Shown: positions 16,178 through 24,223, counted from the stretch's first letter. The stretch: DNA of 35,894 nucleotides from Actinomycetes bacterium (GCA_021778635.1 JAJYCD010000033.1:1-35894); one strand, 5' to 3'. The notes: generated by a model from the sequence alone, not told the origin. Numbers and translations are program-made.

Positions 16178-17389
16178 ATGCAGGGCGCGACGGCGGCCGT
16201 CGAGCGGGTCTTCCGCGAGGAGTACGGCCGCCTGGTCGCCTCGCTCGTGCGCCGCTTCCGTGACATCGACCTCGCCGAGGAAGCGGCCGGCGAGGCGCTC
16301 GTGGTCGCGCTGGAGAAGTGGCCCGACTCCGGGGTGCCGCCGAACCCTGGCGGCTGGCTCATGACCACCGCGAGCAACCGGGCGATCGACCGGATCCGCC
16401 GCGAGAACCGGCGCGACGCGAAGGAGCAGGCGGCGCTGGTCTACCTCGACGACACCCCCCACGAGCCCACCGGGCCCGTCGAGGACGACCGGTTGCGGCT
16501 GATGTTCATCTGCTGCCACCCGGCGCTCGCGCCTGAGGCGCGGATCGCGTTGACGTTGCGCCTCCTCGGAGGGCTGACCGTCGTGGAGATCGCCCAGGCG
16601 TTCCTCGTGCCCGAGACCACGATGGCGCAACGGATCACTCGGGCGAAGAAGAAGATCGCGGTGGCGAAGGTGCCCTTCCGGGTGCCCGAGGCGGCCGATC
16701 TCCCCGATCGGCTCGCGAGCGTGCTGGCAGTGCTGTTCCTCGTCTTCAACGAGGGCTACCTCGCCACCGGCGACGGGGACCCGGTGCGTGCCGAGCTCAC
16801 GGGTGAGGCCATCCGCCTGACCCGGGTCCTGCGCCGGCTGCTCCCCGAGGAGCCGGAGGTCATGGGTCTGCTGGCACTGATGCTGCTCATCGAGGCACGA
16901 CGGGAGGCCCGGGTGCGCGACGGTCAGCTGGTCCCGCTCGGCGAGCAGGATCGAGCCGGCTGGGACCGCGCAGAGATCACCGAGGGGCACGGCCTGGTCC
17001 GCGAGTGCCTCGCGATCAACCGACCGGGCCGGTACCAGATCCTGGCCGCGGTGAACGCCGTGCACACCGACGCCCCGGAGGCGTCGGAGACGGACTGGTC
17101 CCAGGTGGTGACGCTGTACGACCAGCTGACCCGGCTGGACCCGTCGCCGATCGTCGCGCTCAACCGCGCGGTCGCGGTCGCCGAGCTGGACGGCCCGACG
17201 GTCGCCCTCGCCCTGGTCGACCGGCTTCCGCTCGCGGGCTACCACGCCTGGCACGCGGTGCGCGCCGACCTGCTCCGCCGGCTCGGGCGGACTGCCGAGG
17301 CGAAGGAGTCGTACGACGCCGCCATCGCCGCCACCCAGAACTCCGCCGAACGCGCGTACCTGCGCCGGCGGCGCGGCGAGCTGGTCTGA
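16178..17389 (+). CDS. ECF42-type RNA polymerase sigma factor with TPR-like extension
   Basis: Sigma factor of 403 residues, twice the usual ECF length. Region 2 covers about residues 5-75 (FREEYGRLVASLVRRF, NRAIDRIRRENRR), region 4 about 120-175 (LTLRLLGGLTVVEIAQAFLV, then MAQRITRAKKKI). The remaining 220 residues form a helical TPR-like extension including FNEGYLAT and LYDQLTRLDPSPIVALNRAVA, which is characteristic of ECF42 and thought to replace an anti-sigma factor. The ATG at 16178 is 24 nt after the DGPF stop. No anti-sigma gene is present, in line with the group. A short hairpin CTGACG/CGTCAG straddles the stop. Confidence 0.95.
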   Translation: MQGATAAVERVFREEYGRLVASLVRRFRDIDLAEEAAGEALVVALEKWPDSGVPPNPGGWLMTTASNRAIDRIRRENRRDAKEQAALVYLDDTPHEPTGPVEDDRLRLMFICCHPALAPEARIALTLRLLGGLTVVEIAQAFLVPETTMAQRITRAKKKIAVAKVPFRVPEAADLPDRLASVLAVLFLVFNEGYLATGDGDPVRAELTGEAIRLTRVLRRLLPEEPEVMGLLALMLLIEARREARVRDGQLVPLGEQDRAGWDRAEITEGHGLVRECLAINRPGRYQILAAVNAVHTDAPEASETDWSQVVTLYDQLTRLDPSPIVALNRAVAVAELDGPTVALALVDRLPLAGYHAWHAVRADLLRRLGRTAEAKESYDAAIAATQNSAERAYLRRRRGELV

Positions 17390-17476
17390 CGGGCTCCGCC
17401 GTGCTTCGTCAGTGCGTCCAGCGCCGTATGGCGAGCGCCGCCCTGCGGTTCGTCCGATGCGTCACGCGGTGCTCCG

Positions 17477-17505
17477 TTGCCTGACGTCGATCCGGGTCGT
17501 AGCGT
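17477..17505 (+). promoter_or_regulatory. Promoter of the esterase gene
   Basis: TTGCCT (17477-17482) and TAGCGT (17500-17505) are separated by 17 bp. The predicted start lies about 90 nt before the esterase ATG at 17605. Confidence 0.6.
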
Positions 17506-17604
17506 TCTCGGCTTGACCGATCGGCACCGTCCGGCGTGGGCCCCTCGGCCGTTCGCGACGCGCGGGTGCCGGCCGCGCGCGTGCACCGCGGGGGTGGTGA
17601 GGGC

Positions 17605-18717
17605 ATGAACGGTGCGATGAACACCGACCTGACGCTGCTCCTCCTCGCCGTGATGGCGCTGCGCCCACCGATGCCCCGGCACTCCTCGCCGTTCAACCTC
17701 CAGTTCGCCCTGGGATGGTGGATCAACGAGATGCCGTACCTGGGTCTGGCCTGGTTGGTGGCGGGCACGATCGGCACCCTGGTCCACCCGCGGTCGGGGC
17801 TCGGGTGGTGGCTGGCCGCCGGCCTGACCGGCGTGGACGTGCTGCTGCTCGCCGGGCTCGCGGTCCGCGCCCGGTCGGCCCGCCCGGCACTGTCCGAGGC
17901 GTTCCGCGCCGTCTACGGGCCCGCGGGTGAACCCCGCCGTGGGCGCCCTGCCTGGTGGCGCTTCGTGCTGCCGATCGTCTCGTGGCGCCCGGACGTGCGC
18001 CGCGTCCGCAACCTCCGCTACGGCCCGGCGGGTCGCGGAAACCGGCTGGACGTCTACGTCGGCCGTCGCGACCGGTCCGGCGCACCGGTCCTGGTCCACG
18101 TGCACGGTGGCGGCTTCGTGATGGGCAGCAAGATGCTCGGTGCCCGCCCGATGCTCTACCGGCTTGCGGCACAGGGCTGGGTCTGCCTCAGCATCGACTA
18201 CCGGCTGTTCCGGGTGGGCTACGCGGACCAGCTCGCCGACGTGCGCGCCGCTCTGGCCTGGGCGCGCACCCACGCGCCGGGGTACGGCGGAAACCCGGAC
18301 GCGATCTTCGTCGCCGGCGGCTCCTCGGGGGCGCACCTCGCCGCAACGGCGGCCCTGACCGGCACCGAGGTCCGCGGCGTCATCGGTCTGTACGGCTACT
18401 ACGGGCGCGTCGGCCCCCGAGGACCGGCACCCACGTCACCGCACGACTGCCTCCACCCGGGCGCTCCGCCGTTCCTGGTCGTCCACGGCGCACTGGACAC
18501 CCTGGTCCTGCGCCACGACGCCCGCGCCTTCGCCGACGCGCTGCGCGGAGTCTCCCGGCAGCCGGTCGTCTACGCCGAGCTGCCCGGCGCGCAGCACAAC
18601 CTGGACTTCTTCCACTCGCTCCGCGCACAGAGCGTCATCGACGCCGTCGTCCGCTTCGCCGAGCTCGCCGGCGGGAGCCACGCCCCCGGGTCGGGGACGG
18701 CGGCATCGGCGTCGTGA
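17605..18717 (+). CDS. Membrane-anchored alpha/beta hydrolase (HSL-type esterase)
   Basis: Protein of 370 residues. Two to three hydrophobic segments lie in the first 90 residues (about 9-19, 45-60 and 66-87). The hydrolase domain starts near 130: HGGG oxyanion motif at 167-170, Ser240 in the GGSSGAH elbow, Asp298 in HGALDTLV and His331 in AQHNLDFF, so the triad is complete and of the hormone-sensitive-lipase type. The ATG at 17605 follows GGTGAGG; an ATG 12 nt later is possible. The active domain probably lies on one membrane face; the side is not certain. Lipid or small-ester substrates are plausible but unproven. Confidence 0.9.
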   Translation: MNGAMNTDLTLLLLAVMALRPPMPRHSSPFNLQFALGWWINEMPYLGLAWLVAGTIGTLVHPRSGLGWWLAAGLTGVDVLLLAGLAVRARSARPALSEAFRAVYGPAGEPRRGRPAWWRFVLPIVSWRPDVRRVRNLRYGPAGRGNRLDVYVGRRDRSGAPVLVHVHGGGFVMGSKMLGARPMLYRLAAQGWVCLSIDYRLFRVGYADQLADVRAALAWARTHAPGYGGNPDAIFVAGGSSGAHLAATAALTGTEVRGVIGLYGYYGRVGPRGPAPTSPHDCLHPGAPPFLVVHGALDTLVLRHDARAFADALRGVSRQPVVYAELPGAQHNLDFFHSLRAQSVIDAVVRFAELAGGSHAPGSGTAASAS

Positions 18718-18735
18718 CGGTCGGGATCACGACGC
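18709..18735. terminator. Hairpin spanning both stop codons of convergent genes
   Basis: A perfect 9-bp stem, GCGTCGTGA (18709-18717) and TCACGACGC (18727-18735), with a 9-nt loop. The left arm ends with the esterase TGA and the right arm begins with the stop of the opposite gene. A bidirectional terminator is the simplest reading. Confidence 0.65.
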
Positions 18736-19113
18736 ACGAGCCGTCCGGCCCCGCGACCATGCCACGACCGCGGCACCGGCGACGAGGCCGGGGACGAAGA
18801 GCAGCAGCTGCGCCGTGCCGTACCGGCGGAGCTCGGACGCGACGTCCACGCCGTCGAGCTCGGCCTCGAGGCGGTGCGCGGGGTAGAGCATGACGGCATG
18901 CGCGGCGAGTGCTCCGTAGCCGAGACCGCACCCGAGCAGCCAGAGTCCCCAGAGCCACGCGCCGCGCACGGTGAGGACCGCGCCGAGCACGACCATGCCG
19001 AGGGCGCCGACCACGAACTCGACCAGGACGATCCGGCGTCGCCTGGCCGTGCCGGTGGTTCCGTGCATGTCGAGAGCCGCGAACCTGCGGATGCTCCAGC
19101 TCGCCCCTGCCAT
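18727..19113 (-). CDS. Small integral membrane protein, unrecognised
   Basis: About 128 residues from the ATG at 19113 (GTG at 19128 is an alternative). After a basic N-terminus (TARRRR) come three to four hydrophobic segments: VLVEFVVGALGMVVLGAVL, WLWGLWLLGCGLGYGALAAH and, near the C-terminus, TAQLLLFVPGLVAGAAVVAW. A polar loop with AELDGVDVASELRRYG lies between the last two. Charge and hydrophobicity are protein-like and the stop is shared with a hairpin, which supports a real gene. I do not recognise the family. Confidence 0.7.
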   Translation of the reverse strand: MAGASWSIRRFAALDMHGTTGTARRRRIVLVEFVVGALGMVVLGAVLTVRGAWLWGLWLLGCGLGYGALAAHAVMLYPAHRLEAELDGVDVASELRRYGTAQLLLFVPGLVAGAAVVAWSRGRTARAS

Positions 19114-19269
19114 CCCGTCAGGATGCACCCGTTCGCGAGGTCCGGCGTGTGGTGCACCCCGTCGAGTGCAGTCCGTCTGTCGTCCGGCGCAGGGCGGCCC
19201 AGGCAGCCTGGGGTCGAGCGCGGCGGCGACGCGCTAGGGTCGCCGCATCCGGCGGAAGGGGATCAGCGC

Positions 19270-19662
19270 GTGACGAGGCGTCGATCGGTGGGCCTGCTGA
19301 TCGTCCTCGTCCTCGTCCTCGTCCTCGCCGCCGGCGGAACGCTGGCGTACCGCGCGGCCTACGGGTCGTGGTGGCGGACGCCGGAACGTCTCGGGTACTG
19401 CGGGCGCACCTACCTGCGCGAGAGGGCTGACTTCACGCGTGCCGAGGTCTCCCGGAACGCGAGCGCCGCCGCGCTCCCGGGCAGCTCGCCCTACCCGCTC
19501 GTGGACGTCGCGACGGTCCCACCCGTCGTCGGTCGGCCTCTGCTGGCAGCCGTGACACCGCAGGCGGAACGTCAGCGGCTCCAGCTCCCGTGCGCGATGG
19601 TCGTCTACCTGAAGACCGGCTCGGACGCCTACACCGCCTATGGCCTCAGCGGCGGTCCCTGA
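19270..19662 (+). CDS. Hypothetical single-pass membrane or exported protein
   Basis: About 130 residues. GTG at 19270 with GAAGGGG 9 nt upstream. The basic start TRRR is followed by a hydrophobic helix made of Leu-Val repeats and then AAGGTLAY, giving a signal anchor. The outside part of about 100 residues contains YCGRTYLRERADFTR and PCAMVVYLKTGSDAYTAYG, with two cysteines that could pair. No family recognised. A -10-like TAGGGT lies at 19235-19240. It is divergent from the small membrane protein at 18727-19113. Confidence 0.75.
   Translation: MTRRRSVGLLIVLVLVLVLAAGGTLAYRAAYGSWWRTPERLGYCGRTYLRERADFTRAEVSRNASAAALPGSSPYPLVDVATVPPVVGRPLLAAVTPQAERQRLQLPCAMVVYLKTGSDAYTAYGLSGGP
19303..19326 (+). 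repeat. Hexanucleotide repeat (GTCCTC)x4 in a signal anchor
   Basis: Four perfect GTCCTC units coding for alternating Val-Leu in the membrane segment of the gene at 19270. Copy change would lengthen or shorten the helix by two residues without a frameshift. Confidence 0.85.
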
Positions 19663-19733
19663 CGCGGGTGCGCTGCCCGCGGCGGGATCACGGTGTGGTC
19701 GCCTGCCGAGGCGGACGGTCCGCCGCTCGGCGG

Positions 19734-20291
19734 TCAGAGCGCGCGGACCGCCTCGGCCGCGGCGGCGACCACCTCCGGCAGGGTCCTGCCGTCGGGGGCG
19801 TCGACCCACTCGGCGACGGCCACCCGCCAGACGCCCAGCGCGGTCTCGGCGGCCAGGCGGGCCTCGCGTGCGCGGACGCCGCGTTCGGTGAGCGCCCCGG
19901 ACACGGCGTCGGCGATCGCGCGCTGGCGCACCAGCTCGCGTCCGGCGAGAGCGGGCACCGTAGGGACGACCCGGGCACTGAGTGCGGCTCGTTCGGGTTC
20001 CGCGGCTGCCATCGTGGCGAGGTCGCCGATCGCGGCGAGCGCGGCGTCCAGGACGCTCGCGCCGTCGTCCGCGGCCTGTCGGGCGACGTCGGCGAGCCGT
20101 TCGAGGAGCACGTCGTGGTCAGGGAACAAGGCGTCGGCCTTGTCGGTGAAGTGCCGGTAGAAGGTGCGCTCGGTGACGCCGGCCGCCGCCGCGATCTCGG
20201 CGACCGTCGTGCTCTCGTACCCGTGCTCCGCGCTGAGCACGAGAGCGGCCCGGGCCAGGCGTCCGCGTGCGTTCGGTTCCCAACGACCCAT
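19734..20291 (-). CDS. TetR family regulator of the adjacent epimerase-like gene
   Basis: Repressor of 185 residues from the ATG at 20291 (GTG at 20297 adds two). Helix-turn-helix in the first 55 residues with VAEIAAAAGVTERTFYRHF; helical ligand domain after that, ending EVVAAAAEAVRAL. No ribosome site precedes the start; a -10-like TAGAGT (complement of 20298-20303) is 6 nt from the ATG, suggesting a leaderless mRNA. Two near-identical palindromes in the 86-nt gap to the divergent gene are its probable operators, so it should repress both directions. Confidence 0.93.
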   Translation of the reverse strand: MGRWEPNARGRLARAALVLSAEHGYESTTVAEIAAAAGVTERTFYRHFTDKADALFPDHDVLLERLADVARQAADDGASVLDAALAAIGDLATMAAAEPERAALSARVVPTVPALAGRELVRQRAIADAVSGALTERGVRAREARLAAETALGVWRVAVAEWVDAPDGRTLPEVVAAAAEAVRAL

Positions 20292-20306
20292 GCGCACACT
20301 CTAGTG

Positions 20307-20336
20307 TTGTCAGAGTCTGACATCGCGCGTTAGGCT
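20307..20336 (+). promoter_or_regulatory. Promoter of the epimerase-like gene
   Basis: TTGTCA (20307-20312) and TAGGCT (20331-20336), 18 bp apart. The -35 lies inside the first TetR palindrome and the second palindrome covers the first transcribed bases, so both steps can be blocked. Confidence 0.65.
20308..20322. promoter_or_regulatory. TetR operator 1
   Basis: TGTCAGAGTCTGACA, a perfect palindrome with 7-bp arms around one central base. Its centre is 35 bp from the centre of operator 2. Confidence 0.82.
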
Positions 20337-20340
20337 CGGT

Positions 20341-20359
20341 GATGTCATAGTCTGACATC
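20341..20359. promoter_or_regulatory. TetR operator 2
   Basis: GATGTCATAGTCTGACATC, symmetric at 8 of 9 pairs, with the core differing from operator 1 at one base. It ends 19 nt before the ATG of the epimerase-like gene. Confidence 0.82.
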
Positions 20360-20377
20360 ACCGAGAGGAACCCTGCC

Positions 20378-21259
20378 ATGCGCATCTTCGTCACTGGCGC
20401 CTCGGGCTGGATCGCGTCCGCGGTCATCCCCGAGCTGCTCGAGGCCGGTCACACCGTCGTCGGCCTCGCCCGGTCCGACGACTCCGCCGCGGCCGTCGAG
20501 CGGCTCGGTGCCGCCGTCGTCCGCGGCAGCCTCACCGATCACGACGTCCTCCGCCCGGCCGCCGCCGAGGCCGACGGGGTCGTCCACCTGGCCTTCCCGC
20601 ACGACAACATGAACGACCTGGCTGCCGGCGCGGCGATCGAGCGTGCGGCCGTCGGGGCGATGGTCGCCGGGCTCGCCGGCACCGGGAAGCCCCTGGTGGC
20701 GGCGTCGGGCACGCCCGTCGTCCCCGGCCGCCCCAGCACCGAGGACGACCAGATGGGCGCAGGTCCCGCCGGTGCCCGGGGCGAGAACGAGCGCATCCTG
20801 CTGGCGACCGTCGAGCAGGACGTCCGACCGGCCGTGGTCAGGCTCCCGCGGTCCGTGCACGGCGAGGGCGAGAGGCACGGGTTCGTGCCGCAGCTCGTCC
20901 GGATGTTCCGCGAGGCGGGGACGGCGATGTACGTCGGCGAGGGCACCAACCGCTGGTGCGCCGTGCACGTGGCCGACGCGGCGCACCTGTTCCGGCTCGC
21001 ACTGGAGCAGGCGGCCCCGGCCGCGGTGCTGCACGCCGTCGGCGACGAGGGCATCGCCGTCCGCACCCTGGCCGAGGCTCTCGGGGAGCGCCTCGACCTG
21101 CCCACCGAGTCGGTCGGACCGGAGCGGCTCGGCTTCTTCGGGCTGATGCAGACGATGGACCACGCCACGACGGCTCTCCGCACCCGCGAGCTGCTCGACT
21201 GGACTCCGACCCACCCGGGCCTGCTCGAGGACATCGCCGCCGGGCACTACGACGGCTGA
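20378..21259 (+). CDS. NAD(P)-dependent epimerase/dehydratase-like SDR protein
   Basis: Extended short-chain dehydrogenase family protein of 293 residues. The Rossmann glycine motif GASGWIAS lies at 7-14. The usual YxxxK catalytic pair is not evident: where it is expected the sequence reads GPAGARGENERIL, so the protein may be an atypical, NmrA-like or reduced-activity member. The ATG at 20378 follows GAGAGGAA. It is the single gene controlled by the divergent TetR and two operators, and ends at a strong hairpin. Such TetR/SDR pairs often handle xenobiotic carbonyls; substrate here unknown. Confidence 0.9.
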   Translation: MRIFVTGASGWIASAVIPELLEAGHTVVGLARSDDSAAAVERLGAAVVRGSLTDHDVLRPAAAEADGVVHLAFPHDNMNDLAAGAAIERAAVGAMVAGLAGTGKPLVAASGTPVVPGRPSTEDDQMGAGPAGARGENERILLATVEQDVRPAVVRLPRSVHGEGERHGFVPQLVRMFREAGTAMYVGEGTNRWCAVHVADAAHLFRLALEQAAPAAVLHAVGDEGIAVRTLAEALGERLDLPTESVGPERLGFFGLMQTMDHATTALRTRELLDWTPTHPGLLEDIAAGHYDG

Positions 21260-21264
21260 GGGTG

Positions 21265-21295
21265 GGCAGGCCGTCGACCGTCCGCCCGGCCTGCC
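21265..21295. terminator. Bidirectional terminator hairpin
   Basis: GGCAGGCCG (21265-21273) and CGGCCTGCC (21287-21295) form a perfect 9-bp stem with a 13-nt loop, between the convergent epimerase-like gene and the HelR-type gene. Confidence 0.75.
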
Positions 21296-21310
21296 GGGGC
21301 CGCGGTCGCC

Positions 21311-23575
21311 CTAGGGGCTCACGAGGACCACGAGCTGCTGCGTCGCCCGGGTCATCGCGACGTAGCGGTCGACGGCTCCCTCGATGCGCGTGCCGAAGGT
21401 CTGTGGGTCGACCAGGACGACGAGGTCGAACTCGAGACCCTTGGCCAGCTCCGGGGTGAGCGAGCGCACGCGGGGCGTCGCCCGGAACGTCGGGTCCCCG
21501 ATGACGCACGCGAGCCCGTCCGCGTGGGCGGCGAGCCACGCCTCGAGGACCGCCCCGAGGTCCGACGCCGTCCCGTGTCCGACGGGCACACCGGTGCGGC
21601 GGACGGACGTGGGAACGTTGGCATCCGGCAGGGCGGCCCGGATGACGGGCTCGGCCTCCGCCATGACCTCGACGGGCGTCCGGTAGTTGAGGGTCAACGA
21701 CGCGACGGTGCTCCGGTCGAGGCCGACGCGCGCGAGCCTCTCCTGCCAGGACTCGGTGAACCCGTGCCGGGCCTGGGCGCGGTCCCCGACGATCGTGAGG
21801 CTGCGCGACGGGCAGCGCAGCAGCAGCATCTGCCACTCCGCGTCGGTCAGCTCCTGGGCCTCGTCGACGACGACGTGCGCGAACGGCCCGGCCAACGGGT
21901 CCTGGCCTGCGCGGGGCGACGCGGTCTCGTCGACGAGGGCGTGCCGCAGGTCCTGACCGCGCAGCATCGACATGACGTGCAGCTCGGAGTCGTCGGCCGC
22001 GACGAGGTCGTGGACGACGTCGGCCCGGCGCTCACGCTCGACGGCTGCGGCCGCCTCCTGACGTCGTCGGTTCCGCGATGCGTCCGGGTCACCGAGCCGC
22101 TGGCGTGCGGCGTCCAGGAGCGGCAGGTCGGAGACCGTCCAGGCGTCCGGCTCCGCGCGCTGCAGCGACCGGATCTCCTGAGGGGTGAGCCACGGCGCGC
22201 ACAGGCGCAGATAGGCGGGCACGGTCCACAGGTCGGCGACGAGGTCGGTCGCCTCCAGCAGTGGCCACGCACGTCCGAACGCGCGCGCGAGGTCACGGTT
22301 CGCCGCGAACGACCGTCGATACCGCGCGAGCGGGTCCTCGACCGACCGACCGTACGCGTCGAAGGCCTCGTCCGACGCCTCGCGGCGGAGGCCAGCTGAG
22401 CCGGCGCCCTCGGCGCCCTCGGCGTCGCGGTCGGCGCTGTCGCCGCCCGCTGCGTCGACGTCATCGGCACCGTCGGCGACCTTGTCCACGAGGATCCCGA
22501 GCAGCGCCTCCCACACCTGGTCGCGCGCCTCGTGGTGCGGTGTGCCCGGGTCAGGTGCGGCGAAGGCCTCGGCCCAGTCGGCCGCGTCGAGCCGGACGTC
22601 GGCCCACGGCGTCACGACGTCGAGCGGCGTGGTCGGTGGCTTCTCGTAGAACGCGACGGCCGGTTCGATCGCCGCGACCATGCGCGCGTCCGCCTTGAGC
22701 CGACGCAGCTCCGGATCGGTCTCGACCGCGGCCGTCGCGCCCTCGGGGACGAGGTCGCGGAGCGTGCACGTCAGCACGCCCTCTTCGCCGAGGCTGGGCA
22801 GGACGTCGGAGACGTACGCCAGGTAGGGCTCGTGGGGGCCGACGAACAGCACGCCACCCCGACGGTGCCCGAGCCGCGGGTCGGAGTACAGGAGGTACGC
22901 CGTGCGGTGCAGGGCGACGACGGTCTTGCCGGTCCCGGGGCCGCCGTCCACGACGAGTGCCCCACGGGATCCCGCGCGGATGATGGCGTCCTGGTCGGCC
23001 TGGATGGTGGCGAGCACGTCCCGCATCCGCGGCGACCGGCTGGCCCCCAGGCTCGCGATGAAGGCCGACTGGTCGTCGAGCGCCGCGCTCCCGACCAGTC
23101 CGTCCGGGGCGAACACCTCGTCCCAGTAGTCGATGACCCGGCCGCCGCTCCAGCGATAGCGCCGTCGGCTGGTGAGTCCCATCGGCCGGGCGTGGGTCGC
23201 ACCGAAGAACGGCTCGGCCGCGGGGGAGCGCCAGTCGATCAGGAGCTGACGGCCGTCGTCGTCCTGCAGCCCGAGCCGTCCCACGTAGACGGGCTCGGTG
23301 TCGTCGGCGCCGACCATGCGCCCGAGGCACAGGTCGATGCCGAAGCGCTGCAGGGTGCGCAGTCGCGCGGTCAGCCGGTGGACCTCCAGGTCGCGGTCGA
23401 GAGCCTGCTGACCCCTGCCGGCCGGTGCCTTGCGCTCGGTGTCACGGCGGGCGGACAGGTCGGCGACCGACAGCTCGAGGCATCGCGCGACCGCTGCGAA
23501 GTGCCGCTCGTCGTCGGCGATCAGCGCCTGGTCATCCTTCACTGCGAGGTGGGCGGGGAGATCGAACACACGCAT
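21311..23575 (-). CDS. helR: HelR-type RNA polymerase-associated helicase-like ATPase
   Basis: UvrD/HelD-like SF1 ATPase of 754 residues. HelD-class proteins push into RNA polymerase and release it from DNA; the HelR branch displaces rifamycins from the enzyme and gives tolerance. Visible are a charged helical N-terminus (about 10-70, a likely coiled-coil arm), Walker A GGPGTGKT near 207-215, an acidic low-complexity insert near 362-400, Walker B VVDEAQELT near 567, GDRAQ near 595, NYRTPVEV and the terminal MTRATQQLVVLV. The ATG at 23575 is preferred over GTG 23587 because GGAGGT lies just before it. The HelR assignment rests on the exact rifamycin element upstream plus length. Confidence 0.92.
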   Translation of the reverse strand: MRVFDLPAHLAVKDDQALIADDERHFAAVARCLELSVADLSARRDTERKAPAGRGQQALDRDLEVHRLTARLRTLQRFGIDLCLGRMVGADDTEPVYVGRLGLQDDDGRQLLIDWRSPAAEPFFGATHARPMGLTSRRRYRWSGGRVIDYWDEVFAPDGLVGSAALDDQSAFIASLGASRSPRMRDVLATIQADQDAIIRAGSRGALVVDGGPGTGKTVVALHRTAYLLYSDPRLGHRRGGVLFVGPHEPYLAYVSDVLPSLGEEGVLTCTLRDLVPEGATAAVETDPELRRLKADARMVAAIEPAVAFYEKPPTTPLDVVTPWADVRLDAADWAEAFAAPDPGTPHHEARDQVWEALLGILVDKVADGADDVDAAGGDSADRDAEGAEGAGSAGLRREASDEAFDAYGRSVEDPLARYRRSFAANRDLARAFGRAWPLLEATDLVADLWTVPAYLRLCAPWLTPQEIRSLQRAEPDAWTVSDLPLLDAARQRLGDPDASRNRRRQEAAAAVERERRADVVHDLVAADDSELHVMSMLRGQDLRHALVDETASPRAGQDPLAGPFAHVVVDEAQELTDAEWQMLLLRCPSRSLTIVGDRAQARHGFTESWQERLARVGLDRSTVASLTLNYRTPVEVMAEAEPVIRAALPDANVPTSVRRTGVPVGHGTASDLGAVLEAWLAAHADGLACVIGDPTFRATPRVRSLTPELAKGLEFDLVVLVDPQTFGTRIEGAVDRYVAMTRATQQLVVLVSP

Positions 23576-23632
23576 CCATACCTCCACGATCGGCGGGTCC
23601 CGGCTCAGGACGGTGATTCTGCGCCGCGACCA

Positions 23633-23651
23633 GGGCCTTGCCGCAAGCCCC
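23633..23651 (-). promoter_or_regulatory. Rifamycin-associated element (RAE)
   Basis: GGGCCTTGCCGCAAGCCCC on the plus strand, which on the helR strand reads GGGGCTTGCGGCAAGGCCC. This is the 19-bp inverted repeat known upstream of rifamycin-inactivating and helR genes in actinobacteria, as I recall the consensus with no mismatch. It lies 58 bp before the helR ATG. TTGCGG inside it could also be the -35, with CAGAAT 19 bp downstream as a -10. Confidence 0.9.
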
Positions 23652-23671
23652 CGGGTGCGCTATACGTTGAG

Positions 23672-23705
23672 AACGGAGGGACGCGAGAACTCGCTCCCTC
23701 CGTTT
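23672..23705. terminator. Long hairpin with T-run between helR and the SRPBCC gene
   Basis: AACGGAGGGA (23672-23681) pairs with TCCCTCCGTT (23695-23704), and GCGAG (23683-23687) with CTCGC (23690-23694), giving 15 base pairs with one bulge and a 2-nt loop, followed by TTT on the plus strand. It closes the leftward SRPBCC transcript and insulates the helR promoter. Confidence 0.8.
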
Positions 23706-23827
23706 CTCGTCCGTCGCCACAACGCTGTGCGCCGCCTGACGCCGTCGCGACGGCCCGGAGCGCTACCGCATTCCGCCCGCATCGCAGCGCCGGCTCGGCG
23801 CGGATGCCAGCGGCGCGACGACGTCGG

Positions 23828-24223
23828 TCAGGCGCGCGCCTCCACGAGCCGCTTCAGTCGCTCGAGGTCTCGCTCGACCAGGTCGGTGTCGCGGTCGAAC
23901 TCGTCGTCGGTGAGCTCGATCTGGCGGATCGTGAAGACGATCTCCGAGCCTTGCGGGTGGGCGAGGACGCGCATCGGGTTCGTCACGGTGGTCCCGGACG
24001 GCAGCGTGACGTCGTGGTCGAGCACGCCGTACTCGTTCCGCGGCGCGAAGCGCACGGTGACCGCGCCCATCGGCGAGTCGACCACCAGCGCGTCGCCCTG
24101 ACGGACGACGTCCGACGTCGCCAGGCCCGCAGCCCACGACGGCAGGTTGTCGGGGTTGGACGCGAACTCGTAGACGAGCTCCGGCGGTACCGCGATGACG
24201 CGACTGACGTGGCGGCTCTTCAT
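23828..24223 (-). CDS. SRPBCC (START-like) family protein
   Basis: Small cytosolic protein of 131 residues in the helix-grip fold that binds hydrophobic ligands. It begins with the family pattern SRVIAVPPELVYEFASNPDNLPSWAAG, has beta-strand segments through the middle (VTVRFAPRNEYGVLDHDVTL) and ends in the long C-terminal helix DLVERDLERLKRLVEARA that caps the cavity. ATG start at 24223. It follows a DUF1206 gene on the same strand after about 100 nt. Ligand and role unknown. Confidence 0.88.
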   Translation of the reverse strand: MKSRHVSRVIAVPPELVYEFASNPDNLPSWAAGLATSDVVRQGDALVVDSPMGAVTVRFAPRNEYGVLDHDVTLPSGTTVTNPMRVLAHPQGSEIVFTIRQIELTDDEFDRDTDLVERDLERLKRLVEARA

